In this document: positions 26,522 through 35,417 of the stretch, piece after piece
How the letters are laid out: every line of letters starts with the position of its first letter
Position numbering within the stretch: the stretch's first letter is position 1
Origin: Lignipirellula cremea
GTDB lineage: Bacteria > Planctomycetota > Planctomycetia > Pirellulales > Pirellulaceae
Direction of reading: 5' to 3'
Length of the DNA stretch: 64,000 nt
Assembly (NCBI RefSeq): GCF_007751035.1
Contig: NZ_CP036433.1
Span: forward strand, 7,669,001 to 7,733,000
Translations under genes and position numbers: made by a program
The notes under the pieces: model-generated
Seen by the model: the letters and a program-made list of their open reading frames with translations, nothing else
Told to the model about the DNA's origin: nothing
Database searches by the model: none

Positions 26522-29404
26522 CTATTTGACCGTCGCCTGCCTCATGTTGAAAAGCACGTTCGCCACCACGGTCCAGGCGGCCCATTCGCTGGCAGTCGAG
26601 GGAGCGTCGGCGGACGACTCGCCGACCGCAAGCAACGCTTGCGCCGCGGCCGGATCCTCCTGGTAACGGGACAGTTCAGCCGTGTAGAGCTGCAGCAGCA
26701 CGTCTGCTTCGGCGGAGGTCGGCGGTCGGGCCAGCAAGCGACGAAAGCCGCTCTCCAGAATTTCCGCCGGCGCCGGGGGCGGGCCTTGGTCATGCTTTTT
26801 TTCGGGCGACGCCTGCGCTGTTTCGCGCAGCATGCGGCCGGCGAGGCAGCGGGCCGCTTCGACATAGGTCGGATCGTTCAGCAGCACGAGGGCCGTTTGC
26901 ACCGTGTTGGGACGGGTTCTTGTCACGGTGCATGTTTCTCGGTTGGGGGCGCCAAACGCCGACATCGCCGGCGGCGGCATCGACCGCTTCCAGAAGGTGT
27001 ATATGCTTCGCCGGAACAGATCAGCCCCATCCCCCTGCTGATACACCTGGGCCGTGTAGTCGCGGGGGTTGAAGGAAACCTCGCGCCACAGACCGGGCGG
27101 CTGATAGGGGAACACGCTTCGCCCGCCAATTTCGCCGACGAGCAGACCGCTGGTGAATAACGCGCCGTCGCGGATCATTTCCACCGGCAAGCGATGACCG
27201 GGCCCGCGCGCCAGCAGACGATTTTGCGGATCGGCCGCATACGCGGCCGCCGGAGCCTGGGCCGTCTGACGATAGGCGGCCGACAACACCAGCGAGCGGA
27301 GCAGCCCTTTCACATCCCAGCCCGAGTCGACAAATTCCCTGGCCAGATGATCGAGCAGGGCAGGGTGGCTCGGTCGTTCGCCCCGACTGCCAAAGTCTTC
27401 CGCCGTCGCGACCAGCCCTTCGCCAAACATCATCCGCCAATAACGATTCACGGCGACCCGGGCCGTGAGCGGGTGCGCCGGATCGGTCAGCCACAACGCC
27501 AGCCCCAGCCGGTTCCGCGGCCAATCGCTGCGCCATGGCGGCAAACTGGCGGGCGTGCCGGGCGAAGCCTCATCGGTCGGAAACCGGTAGTTGCCGCCTT
27601 CCAGGACAAAGGTCTTCCGCGGTTCCGCCAGCTCTTGCATGACCATCACCGTCGGCGCTTCCCGTTCGATTTTCTCCAGTCCTCGCACCACCTCCGCCAG
27701 TCGACGGGCGTCCGCCGAGTAGACCGGATCGACCTGTTCCAGATAGTAACGCTGCAAGGCAGCCTGCTGGTCGGCAGTGCGTGCGTCTGACGGAATCGCC
27801 AGCAACTCGCCAATCGGATCGCCGCCAGCCAGGATCCCGGCCGCGGTCGCATCGAGCACGCGAGCATACAGCCGCACTTCATCAAGCAGCCCGCGGAAGC
27901 CGGCTTCTTCCCCCCGGCGTCCCACTTCCAGCACGCCATCGCCGGCGGTCGAACCGGCCAGCGCGTCAAGCTCCACTTTGCTCGGCTGGAGCTGCCCGTT
28001 GAGATACAACCGCCAGCCCGACGCCTTGCCGGAACCATCGTAGACGGCCGTTACATGGCTCCACTGGTTGATCGGCAAGGCGGCCGTGGTCGCTGTAGCC
28101 AGGCCGTTATCGGGCGACGTCCTCCAGAGTCCGGCGAACAGATGGCCTTCCCGCAAGCCGACTTCAAAACCACGACCCGTTTTCTCTTCGCGACGCGCCA
28201 CGATCGCCATGGCGTCGGTCGTCGTCGGATGCACCCAGGCCGCGATAGAAAAAGGCTTGTCGCTCGCCAGCGGCAGCTCCCCCAGGCCTATGCTCACGTC
28301 GCCGCCCAGCAGAAAGGCGTCGCCGAACTTTCCTTCCAGCAGATACGGTTCCCCTTGCACCTTCGCCGTACGGTCGGGCGCAGCACGGTCGGCCGTTTGG
28401 CCCTCGGCCAGGTTATCCAGCGGCAGATACGCCAGCATGTCGCCCGGCGGTTCCGCCTGGGCGGCGGCGCCAGCTTTTTCCCAGGCGGCCTGGTCCGCCC
28501 GGGCGGCCAGCGCACGGGCCTGCAGCAGGCGGGTGAGTTCGGCCCGACGCAGCTCCAGGGCGGCTTCTTTTTTCTGCTGCTCCCGCGTGGGAGCGGCCAG
28601 CACGGGCGGTGCGTTCCCATAGCGGCCGTCGACGCCATTCTCGGGCACGTTATTGAAGAAGGCGTACAGGTCGTAAAATTCCCGCTGCGTGAACGGGTCG
28701 TACTTGTGGTCGTGGCACTGGGCGCAAGCGATTGTTTGCCCCAACCAGACGGTCGCCACCTGGTTCACCCGATCGACGACGTACTCATTGCGGAACTCGT
28801 CCGCGATCACGCCGTCTTCAAAGTTGATCATGTGGTTCCGTAGAAAGCCGGTCGCGATCCTTTGCTCCCGCGTCGCCTGCGGCAGCAGATCTCCGGCCAG
28901 TTGCTGGATCGTGAACTGGTCGTACGGCAGGTTCCGGTTAAACGCTTCGATCACCCAGTCCCGCCACCGCCACATATCGCGATGGCTGTCCGTGTGGTAG
29001 CCGTGCGTATCGGCGTAGTGCGCCAGATCGAGCCAGTCGACCGCCATCCGTTCGCCAAAGCGAGGCGAAGCCAGCAGCCGATCCACCACCCGTTCTTCAG
29101 CGCCAGGGCGAGCATCGTCGAGGAACGCCTGGACCTCTTCCGGCGTCGGCGGCAGACCGGTCAGATCGTAAGTGACCCGGCGGATCCAAGCCGGACGCTC
29201 AGCGGCCGGCGACGGCTGCAGACCGGCGGCCTCAAGCTTCGCCAGCAGATACGCGTCAATCGCTGTACGCGGCCAGTCCTGCTGCTGGACGACCGGCAAA
29301 CGAGTCCGCCGCGGCGTCTGGTACGCCCAATGCGTCTCCTCCGCCAGCGACAAACGGCCGGCCAGGCAGACGAGCATCAGCAGCAGCAGACGGCGAAAAA
29401 TCAT
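26522..29404 (-). CDS. PSCyt2 (DUF1549) - LamG-like - PSD1 (DUF1553) secreted protein
   Basis: 960 aa from ATG 29404, with signal peptide FRRLLLLMLVCLAGRLSLA. PSCyt2 region at about residues 40-260, with RVTYDLTGLPPTPEEVQAFL, HYADTHGYH and the haem-type CxxCH in CAQCHDHKYDPF. A LamG/concanavalin-like domain follows (about 370-530; FSIAAWVHPTTTDA, WRLYLNGQLQPSK, LDEVRLYARVLDATAAG). The C-terminal PSD1 region (about 630-930) has RVAVNRYWRMMFGEGLVATAEDFG and TRPNTVQTALVLLND. This architecture is a planctomycete hallmark, usually next to a DUF1501 gene, but none adjoins it here. A role in polysaccharide breakdown is often proposed; the biochemical function is not established. Confidence 0.95.
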   Translation of the reverse strand: MIFRRLLLLMLVCLAGRLSLAEETHWAYQTPRRTRLPVVQQQDWPRTAIDAYLLAKLEAAGLQPSPAAERPAWIRRVTYDLTGLPPTPEEVQAFLDDARPGAEERVVDRLLASPRFGERMAVDWLDLAHYADTHGYHTDSHRDMWRWRDWVIEAFNRNLPYDQFTIQQLAGDLLPQATREQRIATGFLRNHMINFEDGVIADEFRNEYVVDRVNQVATVWLGQTIACAQCHDHKYDPFTQREFYDLYAFFNNVPENGVDGRYGNAPPVLAAPTREQQKKEAALELRRAELTRLLQARALAARADQAAWEKAGAAAQAEPPGDMLAYLPLDNLAEGQTADRAAPDRTAKVQGEPYLLEGKFGDAFLLGGDVSIGLGELPLASDKPFSIAAWVHPTTTDAMAIVARREEKTGRGFEVGLREGHLFAGLWRTSPDNGLATATTAALPINQWSHVTAVYDGSGKASGWRLYLNGQLQPSKVELDALAGSTAGDGVLEVGRRGEEAGFRGLLDEVRLYARVLDATAAGILAGGDPIGELLAIPSDARTADQQAALQRYYLEQVDPVYSADARRLAEVVRGLEKIEREAPTVMVMQELAEPRKTFVLEGGNYRFPTDEASPGTPASLPPWRSDWPRNRLGLALWLTDPAHPLTARVAVNRYWRMMFGEGLVATAEDFGSRGERPSHPALLDHLAREFVDSGWDVKGLLRSLVLSAAYRQTAQAPAAAYAADPQNRLLARGPGHRLPVEMIRDGALFTSGLLVGEIGGRSVFPYQPPGLWREVSFNPRDYTAQVYQQGDGADLFRRSIYTFWKRSMPPPAMSAFGAPNRETCTVTRTRPNTVQTALVLLNDPTYVEAARCLAGRMLRETAQASPEKKHDQGPPPAPAEILESGFRRLLARPPTSAEADVLLQLYTAELSRYQEDPAAAQALLAVGESSADAPSTASEWAAWTVVANVLFNMRQATVK

Positions 29405-29693
29405 GGTCAGGGAATCGTATTGGGGGGCAGGTTTCCGCAATCGAGCAGCGGCCGTTTCCTGTTAGTTTCTTGTTACCAGCGGTGCGTCAATCCACAGAAT
29501 CAGGGTTTTCCCAATCAGCCGCCGGGCGCTAGCCCACGATTCTTTGGGCGGCCCAGCATCACGGCCGACATCGCCCGCTCTAAAATTGAAGATTGACGTA
29601 TTACTAGTTTAGCTGCGGGAGAAGCATCCGGTCGGGCGGCAGTCGCGGCGAGGGCCGGATTCCGGCGCGGCGGGCGGTTGTTCGTTACGACCG

Positions 29694-30245
29694 TTACGAG
29701 CGGCCTTCATCGCGGAGCTTGTCGGCGAAAACTTCGCGTACTTTCTCGACTTTGGGCCGCACAACAAAGGTGCAGTAGGGATGCCCGTTGTTCTGCGCAA
29801 AGAAGTCCTGGTGGTAATCCTCGGCCGGATAAAAGACATCAGCCGCAGTGATTTCCGTCACCACATCGACGCCTGCGTCGCGGAGCTTCTGCTTGAACGT
29901 TTCCGCCAGCTGCCGCTGCTGGTCGCTGTGATAGAAGACGGCCGAGCGGTACTGCGTCCCCTTGTCGTTCCCCTGGCGGTTGAGCGTGGTGGGGTCGTGC
30001 GTCTTCCAGAAGACCTCAAGCAGCTCCTCAAACCGGATCTGTTCCGGGTCAAACGTGACCTGGGCGACCTCCGCATGACCGGTCTGGCCGGTGCAGATTT
30101 GCTCATAGGTAGGATTCTTCAGCGGGCCGCCCATATAGCCGGAGACGACGGATCGGACCCCTTTGAGTTCGTTGAAGACGGCCTCCACGCACCAGAAACA
30201 ACCGGCGCCAAAGGTCGCCACTTCCACCGAGGGATCCGCATCCAT
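29694..30245 (-). CDS. msrA: Peptide methionine-S-sulfoxide reductase MsrA
   Basis: 183 aa from ATG 30245. Catalytic motif GCFWC near the N-terminus (about residues 14-18), followed by VVSGYMGGPLKNPTYEQIC, TGHAEVAQVTFDP, FWKTHDPTTLNRQGNDKGTQ and YRSAVFYHS, all typical. Reduces methionine-S-sulfoxide in proteins, with thioredoxin as usual reductant (trxA lies 3.5 kb away). The catalytic residue is an ordinary Cys codon, not UGA, although a selenocysteine tRNA lies 170 bp upstream. Confidence 0.97.
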   Translation of the reverse strand: MDADPSVEVATFGAGCFWCVEAVFNELKGVRSVVSGYMGGPLKNPTYEQICTGQTGHAEVAQVTFDPEQIRFEELLEVFWKTHDPTTLNRQGNDKGTQYRSAVFYHSDQQRQLAETFKQKLRDAGVDVVTEITAADVFYPAEDYHQDFFAQNNGHPYCTFVVRPKVEKVREVFADKLRDEGRS

Positions 30246-30415
30246 GATATTCCGTCTTTCGTCCCGCAATCCAGAAAACCGGCGCACCCAGCGGCGCCAT
30301 CCTCTCTATTATTGCGAACCCCGCACGAAAGTCGAACGCCCGTTCTCCGACAAGCCGCAAAAAGAAGGCCCGGCACAGAGACCGGCAGACCCGTCGGACG
30401 GCCTGCATCAACAAG

Positions 30416-30512
30416 CGGAAGCGCATGGGAATCGAACCCACCGGACCCACGTTTGACGCACGTCCCAACGGTTTTGAAGACCGCGGCCGCCACCAGGCAA
30501 GCAAGCGCTTCC
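30416..30512 (-). tRNA. selC: tRNA-Sec (selenocysteine, anticodon TCA)
   Basis: 97 nt on the minus strand. Features of tRNA-Sec: 8-bp acceptor stem (GGAAGCGC with GCGCTTCC), anticodon stem around loop with TCA (anticodon at 30475-30477), a long variable arm (GTTGGGACGTGCG, loop, CGTGGGTCC), and T-arm ATGGG/CCCAT variant around GGTTCGATTCC. Discriminator is G; CCA is not encoded. It reads UGA as selenocysteine in mRNAs with a SECIS element. No selA, selB or selD gene lies in the window. Confidence 0.9.
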
Positions 30513-30601
30513 GAACTCAATAGAAATTAACAGAGGTCAGGCAGTACAACACCGGCTTCTCCACGGGGGAAAACGACGAAGCGACCGCGTCGGCTGGGCT
30601 G

Positions 30602-30832
30602 CTACTCGGCCCAGTTGAGGCCGGTGACGCCCTGCAGGCGGTGGACGTAGTCGCCGAGCAGGCCGCCGATCACGTCCCATTGATCGGGACGACGGATTTC
30701 GATGTCGCCCTGTTCGTTGATCCGCAGCAGCGTGTCGTCTTTTACGCCGGCCTTGGTCAGTGCGGCCATTTGCTCTTTGTCGTCATGCAACAGGACGCCT
30801 AAAGTTTTGCCGGTCAGTTCGATAAATTGCAT
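30602..30832 (-). CDS. Small conserved-looking protein of unknown function, 76 aa
   Basis: Start placed at ATG 30832 because GGAG lies 9 nt upstream; an ATG at 30856 would add eight residues. The protein (MQFIELTGKTLGVLLHDDKE, then LLRINEQGDIEIRRPDQWDV and a C-terminal GLNWAE) is soluble with a balanced, normal composition and no signal peptide, so it looks like a genuine small cytoplasmic protein. No family recognised. Confidence 0.7.
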   Translation of the reverse strand: MQFIELTGKTLGVLLHDDKEQMAALTKAGVKDDTLLRINEQGDIEIRRPDQWDVIGGLLGDYVHRLQGVTGLNWAE

Positions 30833-30930
30833 GCTCAAAGACTCCCTGTCATCCACTCAAGAATCGCCATGAAGATGGGGGATATCGTACCAGATCGCCC
30901 CGGCAGCGGGGAGCAGAGCGGGGCCGCCCG

Positions 30931-32415
30931 TTATTCCCATTTTTCGGCCGGGTTGATCGGCGTGCCTTCCCACAACCAGACGCTCCCTTTTTTCTCCAGC
31001 AGCCGGTGCCGGCTGCCGACCACGGCGGGGGTGTTCACCTGGGGCAGGAACTTTGCGTGCTGCGCAATGATGGGGGCGTACTTTTTCTCGCCGGCCAGGT
31101 TGGTCCACTCGTTGGGATCGGTGCGCAGGTCGTACAGCTCTTCCGATCCGTCCGCGTAACGGATGTACCGCCAGTGCTCGGAACGGACGCCGTGGTTGTT
31201 CTGGTTGTGCGTGGTGATCGCCGGCCAGGGCCGGGGCGTGGAGGCGTCTTTCAATTGCGGCGCCAGGCTGTGTCCCTCCAGACCCGGCTGGGGCGGCAGA
31301 CCGCACAGGTCGATCAGGGTGGGATAAATATCCAGCAGCTCGGCTGGCTGCGTGCAACGGGCGCCGGCCGTTACGCCGGGTCCCGCGAAAATCAGCGGCA
31401 CATGGGTGGAGCGTTCCCAAAGCGTGTTCTTGCCGGAGATGTCTTTCTCGCCCAGGTGATAGCCGTGATCGGACCAGAGAACGATGATCGTGTTATCGGC
31501 GGCGCCGCTTTTTTCCAGCGCGTCCAGCACCCGGCCGACCTGGGCGTCGACAAAGCTGATGCTGGCCAGATACGACCGCACCAGCGGCTTCCACTGATGC
31601 TCCTGCTGCAGCCACGACAGTCGCGGCTCCGGCAGATGCCAGTGCAGATACCAGGAGAACTCCGGCGTGTCGTCGCGATCGCCTGTCTGGTACGGGGGCA
31701 GCTGGGTTTCGCCTTCGGGATACAGGTCGAACCACTCCTGCGTGGCGAAGCAGGGGACATGCGGCAGGAAGAAACCGACTGCCATAAAGAACGGCTCTTG
31801 CGGTTTGGCTTCCAGCTGTTCGACCGCCCAGCTGGCGACCTTATAGTCGCCTTTGTCTTCGTCGCGATGGGGGAAGGTTCCCCAGTCCATCAGCGTGTGG
31901 TTCCCGCCGGGCGTGGGCGGAATGAGCTTCTTCGGCGGCGTGGCGCCGACGCTGGCGTTCGGCCCCCAGTGATCGGTCTCGGCGTCCCGGGCATCGCGGG
32001 GCGGATAACCGCCGTGCCAGATCTTCCCCGTGCTGAAGGTGTTGTAGCCGTTCGCTTTGAAATGCTGCGGGAGACTGACCCGATCCTGCAACGAATCGAC
32101 CGTGCGGAACCAGGGCGCCAGAGCATACACGCCGGTCGTGGAAGGACGCAGGCCGGTCAGCAGACTGGTCCGCGACGAGTTACACAGGGGAGCCTGGCAA
32201 TGGGCGTTGGCAAACAGCGTGCCTCGCGCCGCCAGTCGATCCAGATGCGGCGTTTTGACCTGCGGATGTCCCTTCAAGGGGCCCACCCAGTCGTTCAAAT
32301 CGTCGATCGCCAGAAACAGCACATTCGGGCGTTCCGGTTCGGCGGCAGACAACGAACCAGCCAGCAGCAGCAGGCCGCAAACCGGCGCCAGCCAGCGTAA
32401 AAGCACGAGCATCAT
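30931..32415 (-). CDS. Secreted sulfatase (iduronate-2-sulfatase-like)
   Basis: 494 aa from ATG 32415, with signal peptide ending LLLLAGSLSAA. Metal-binding NVLFLAIDDLND at the start of the mature part; the formylglycine-forming signature is CNSSRTSLLTG (Cys78, matching CxSxR), so it needs a formylglycine-generating enzyme. Later motifs: GKIWHGGYPPRD, FFLPHVPC, LWSDHGYHLGEKDISGKNTLWE. The overall pattern matches iduronate-2-sulfatase-like family S1 members used by planctomycetes on sulfated algal polysaccharides. The natural substrate cannot be deduced. Confidence 0.95.
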   Translation of the reverse strand: MMLVLLRWLAPVCGLLLLAGSLSAAEPERPNVLFLAIDDLNDWVGPLKGHPQVKTPHLDRLAARGTLFANAHCQAPLCNSSRTSLLTGLRPSTTGVYALAPWFRTVDSLQDRVSLPQHFKANGYNTFSTGKIWHGGYPPRDARDAETDHWGPNASVGATPPKKLIPPTPGGNHTLMDWGTFPHRDEDKGDYKVASWAVEQLEAKPQEPFFMAVGFFLPHVPCFATQEWFDLYPEGETQLPPYQTGDRDDTPEFSWYLHWHLPEPRLSWLQQEHQWKPLVRSYLASISFVDAQVGRVLDALEKSGAADNTIIVLWSDHGYHLGEKDISGKNTLWERSTHVPLIFAGPGVTAGARCTQPAELLDIYPTLIDLCGLPPQPGLEGHSLAPQLKDASTPRPWPAITTHNQNNHGVRSEHWRYIRYADGSEELYDLRTDPNEWTNLAGEKKYAPIIAQHAKFLPQVNTPAVVGSRHRLLEKKGSVWLWEGTPINPAEKWE

Positions 32416-32588
32416 GATCCCATCTTCCGCAAAAGGAGCGTAAACATTGGCCCCATGGTAACAAGCGACGACCGCGCCGGGCAATCATTCCCTGCGCGAG
32501 TGGGGAAGACGGCCGGTCTCCGCAGAAAGCACCCGCCCGACTTCCGGGAGACGTAATGCTTCCATCCTTGCAAAAGAATCGGGCGAAC

Positions 32589-33323
32589 CTAACGTGGCCG
32601 GGGCGCTGCTGCATCGGAACGGACCCATTTCCCCTTAACCAGCAGTTCGTGCGGCTGATAGCGGGACTTGTACGACATGTGCGGCGACTCGGCAATGTAC
32701 AGCCCCAGGTACAGGTACTGCGCGCCCCACAAACGGCACTGTTCGATCTGTTTCATCACCGAGTACACGCCCAGGCTCAGGCGGCTGTAGTCGGGATCAT
32801 AATAGCAATAAACGGCCGAGATACTTTCCTGCCCGTGATCGCAGATAGCGACGCCGACGAGTTCCTCGTCGAGGTAATAGGCCATTTCGATCGTATCGCA
32901 ACAGGTTTCGGTGAGGAACATTTCGTACCCCAGCGCATCGACGGCAGGCTGTTCATGACTGAGCCCGCGACCTGTGCGATGTTTATTGAACAGGTCGATG
33001 CGCTGCTGGTCGACCGTCGGTTCAGAAATGACCGTGCGCAGCAGGCGATCGCCTTGGCGTTTAACCCTTCGCATGGTGGCGCCAGGGGCAAAGTCAGCGA
33101 CCGGCAAACGAATCGGAATGCACGAACTGCAGCTGGGACACTCGGTGTGGTACAGATACACGCCGCTGCGGCGATCGCCGCTGGCCAGACGTTCGTCAAA
33201 CTGCTCGCCCGATAGTTCCTGATTCGGCAAGCGCAAAGGCAGCCTGGCAATCCGGTTGGGAAGATAGGGGCACTTCTCGCAACCATCGTACACAATCAAT
33301 TCATTACTAAAGTTTTTTTTCAT
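32589..33323 (-). CDS. bpt: Aspartate/glutamate leucyltransferase (Bpt, ATE family)
   Basis: 244 aa. N-terminal Cys-rich motif CEKCPYLPNRIARLPLRLP and YHTECPSCSSCIPIR, as in the ATE/Bpt N-end-rule aminoacyl-tRNA-protein transferases; the C-terminal domain contains LGVYSVMKQIEQCRLWGAQY and YIAESPHMSYKSRYQPHELL, typical of the bacterial branch. It would add Leu to proteins with N-terminal Asp or Glu, marking them for ClpAP/ClpS degradation. Divergently oriented from trxA across 455 bp. Confidence 0.93.
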   Translation of the reverse strand: MKKNFSNELIVYDGCEKCPYLPNRIARLPLRLPNQELSGEQFDERLASGDRRSGVYLYHTECPSCSSCIPIRLPVADFAPGATMRRVKRQGDRLLRTVISEPTVDQQRIDLFNKHRTGRGLSHEQPAVDALGYEMFLTETCCDTIEMAYYLDEELVGVAICDHGQESISAVYCYYDPDYSRLSLGVYSVMKQIEQCRLWGAQYLYLGLYIAESPHMSYKSRYQPHELLVKGKWVRSDAAAPRPR

Positions 33324-33778
33324 GCCCGATGCACTTTAGAATGGCGCAACCGCCCTCGCCTTGGCGATTGATTTTTGAAGAGACCCGTATCCGGATATTA
33401 ACACGAAGGCAACAAAACTCCTAGCAATTGCTGATAACTTCTCGAAAGTTTTGCCCCCGGAAATGAGTCATATTCCCTACAAAATTGCGATTTACCCCCG
33501 TACCTGGGAGTGTCCCTGAACGCTTCTCGAAGGGGACCCCGCCAGCAAACCCCTCTTCCGAGCAATTAAAGCAGCCCACAGAGCCTATTGCCGGGAATGC
33601 CGAGCCGTTCTCTCCACAGCACTGGTCGGAACCTCCTTGAAACGGAAAAAGGTGTCCGTCCCTCGAATCCCTGCGTTTTTGCGGTTCATTGACACTATCG
33701 GCCTGCCGGCTACAATTCGCAGCAACCCTTAGAAAACAAAAAAAACGCCCAATCGGCACAACTTCATGGAGAACAATG
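33324..33778. other. Divergent intergenic region between bpt and trxA
   Basis: No gene seen; an overlapping minus-strand frame is Ser-rich and runs into trxA as a shadow. It contains the trxA promoter at 33689-33716. Confidence 0.5.
33689..33716 (+). promoter_or_regulatory. Sigma-70-type promoter of trxA
   Basis: TTGACA (33689-33694), 16-nt spacer, TACAAT (33711-33716). Close to consensus; located 63 bp before the trxA ATG and pointing toward it. Confidence 0.75.
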
Positions 33779-34102
33779 ATGGCAAATTTGACTGAATTCA
33801 CCGTGGCCAATTTTGAAGACGAAGTGCTGAAATCGTCAGAGCCCGTCCTCGTCGATTTCTGGGCGACCTGGTGCGGTCCTTGCCGCATGCTGGCCCCGCT
33901 GCTGGAAGAACTGGCCGGCGAGAACACGGGCGTCACGATCGGCAAGCTCGATATCGATCAGAACCAGGCGCTGGCGATGAAGTACAACGTCACCAATATT
34001 CCGACGATCCTCATCTTCAAAAATGGCGAAGTCGTGGAGAGAATCCAGGGCGGCCAGGCAAAACACCGCCTGCAGGAGTCGATCGACGCCGCCAAAGGCT
34101 AA
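33779..34102 (+). CDS. trxA: Thioredoxin
   Basis: 107 aa, normal length. Start at ATG 33779 with GGAG 7 nt upstream (a second ATG immediately before at 33776 is too close to it). Active site WCGPC (Cys32 and Cys35) in FWATWCGPCRMLAPLLEELA; cis-Pro in VTNIPTILIF. Cytoplasmic disulfide reductase; electron donor to MsrA among others. Own promoter upstream and hairpin downstream. Confidence 0.97.
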   Translation: MANLTEFTVANFEDEVLKSSEPVLVDFWATWCGPCRMLAPLLEELAGENTGVTIGKLDIDQNQALAMKYNVTNIPTILIFKNGEVVERIQGGQAKHRLQESIDAAKG

Positions 34103-34125
34103 CCCGGCCTGCGGCAAGATTCTTT

Positions 34126-34150
34126 CGCCTGGCAGCCAGCCTGCCAGGCG
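34126..34150 (+). terminator. Perfect 10-bp hairpin downstream of trxA
   Basis: CGCCTGGCAG, loop CCAGC, CTGCCAGGCG, starting 24 nt after the trxA stop. No T-tract follows, so termination is inferred from position and stem strength. Confidence 0.5.
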
Positions 34151-34228
34151 GCCGGCGGCGCAGCTATCGGCCGCATTGCCGTATCCTCTTCTTAACGCCT
34201 TCGCTCCTTTTCGCCGATCGTTTCGCTC

Positions 34229-35221
34229 ATGATCGCCCTGATCACTGGAGCCGGGGGTTTCCTGGGCGAATATCTTACCGAACTGCTGGTCGCACAAGGC
34301 GTTACCGTGCGGTCCTATGCCCGCGGCGACTATCCCCGTCTGCGGGCGATGGGCGTACAAATGGTGCAAGGCGATCTCCGCGATGCGGCCGCTGTGCAGG
34401 AAGCCTGCCGGGGCGTGGACATCGTTTATCATACGGCCGGCGTCGCTGGCATCTGGGGCCCGTGGTCCCACTACCATGGCATCAACACCCTGGGAACCGA
34501 GCATATCCTGGCCGGCTGTCGGGCGCATGGCGTCCCGCGGCTCGTTTATACAAGCAGCCCCAGCGTGACGTTCGACGGCGGCTCCCAGCAGAATGTGGAT
34601 GAGTCAGCCCCCTACCCGCAACACTGGTTGTGCCATTACCCGCACAGCAAGGCGCTGGCGGAACAGGCCGTGCTGGCGGCCAATGATCCGCCGCGGTTGA
34701 TGACCTGTTCCTTGCGGCCGCATTTGATCTGGGGGCCGCGTGACCAGCATCTGATCCCCCGCCTGATCCAGCGAGCCCAGGCCGGCGCCTTGCGGCAAGT
34801 CGGCGACGGCTCCAATCGGGTCGATATGATCTATGTCGAGAACGCGGCGACGGCCCATCTGCAGGCGGCCGCCGCCCTGCAGCCCGGCTCACCCGTCTGC
34901 GGGCAAGCGTACTTTCTCAGCCAGGACGCGCCGGTCAACTGCTGGGACTGGATCAACGAGATCCTGCAGCTGGCGGGTGTCGCTCCTGTATCCAAAAGGA
35001 TCTCCTTCAAAGCGGCCTGGCGGATCGGAGCCGCCATGGAAACCGCCTGGCGCCTGTTCGGGATCACCAGCGAACCGCGGATGACTCGCTTTCTGGCCGC
35101 ACAGCTGGCGACCGATCACTACTTTGACATCCGCCGGGCGAAGCAGGATTTCGGGTATCGGCCCGTCATCTCCACCGACGAAGGGATGCGCCGCCTGGCC
35201 GCCGCCATGCAGACGTCGTAA
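34229..35221 (+). CDS. NAD-dependent epimerase/3-beta-HSD-like SDR protein
   Basis: 330 aa extended short-chain dehydrogenase. NAD-binding ITGAGGFLGEYLTELL at residues 5-20; structural motif VYHTAGVAGIWG; catalytic YPHSK with upstream Ser in YTSSPSVTFDG. The pattern GTEHILAGCRAHGVPRLVYTSSPSV and the NVDESAPYP segment match 3-beta-hydroxysteroid dehydrogenase/NSDHL-like bacterial proteins. Such enzymes act on sterols, hopanoids or nucleotide sugars. No sterol or hopanoid gene is near, so the substrate is open. Confidence 0.88.
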   Translation: MIALITGAGGFLGEYLTELLVAQGVTVRSYARGDYPRLRAMGVQMVQGDLRDAAAVQEACRGVDIVYHTAGVAGIWGPWSHYHGINTLGTEHILAGCRAHGVPRLVYTSSPSVTFDGGSQQNVDESAPYPQHWLCHYPHSKALAEQAVLAANDPPRLMTCSLRPHLIWGPRDQHLIPRLIQRAQAGALRQVGDGSNRVDMIYVENAATAHLQAAAALQPGSPVCGQAYFLSQDAPVNCWDWINEILQLAGVAPVSKRISFKAAWRIGAAMETAWRLFGITSEPRMTRFLAAQLATDHYFDIRRAKQDFGYRPVISTDEGMRRLAAAMQTS

Positions 35222-35417
35222 CGCAACACGGCAGCCAAACCATGCGAGCAGGGCAGGGGAGCAAGGCGGTTTGCTAACGCCGTTTCTCTTTGACGTTAAC
35301 CAGCAACACGCATCCCGCCAGCCAGACGGGACGACCGTCGCTCCACTTTCTGCGAGCGACGTCGCGGCCTGCTATACTACCCAGGAGTATGGTTTCCTGG
35401 TGAGGGAGGGGTCCGTG

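Noticed and set aside
29694-30245. MsrA as a selenoprotein, because a selenocysteine tRNA is near
   Set aside because: Its catalytic GCFWC position is encoded by a Cys codon and the frame has no internal UGA.
33421-33945. Minus-strand open frame upstream of and across trxA
   Set aside because: Ser-rich shadow overlapping the trxA coding region and promoter, with no homology features.
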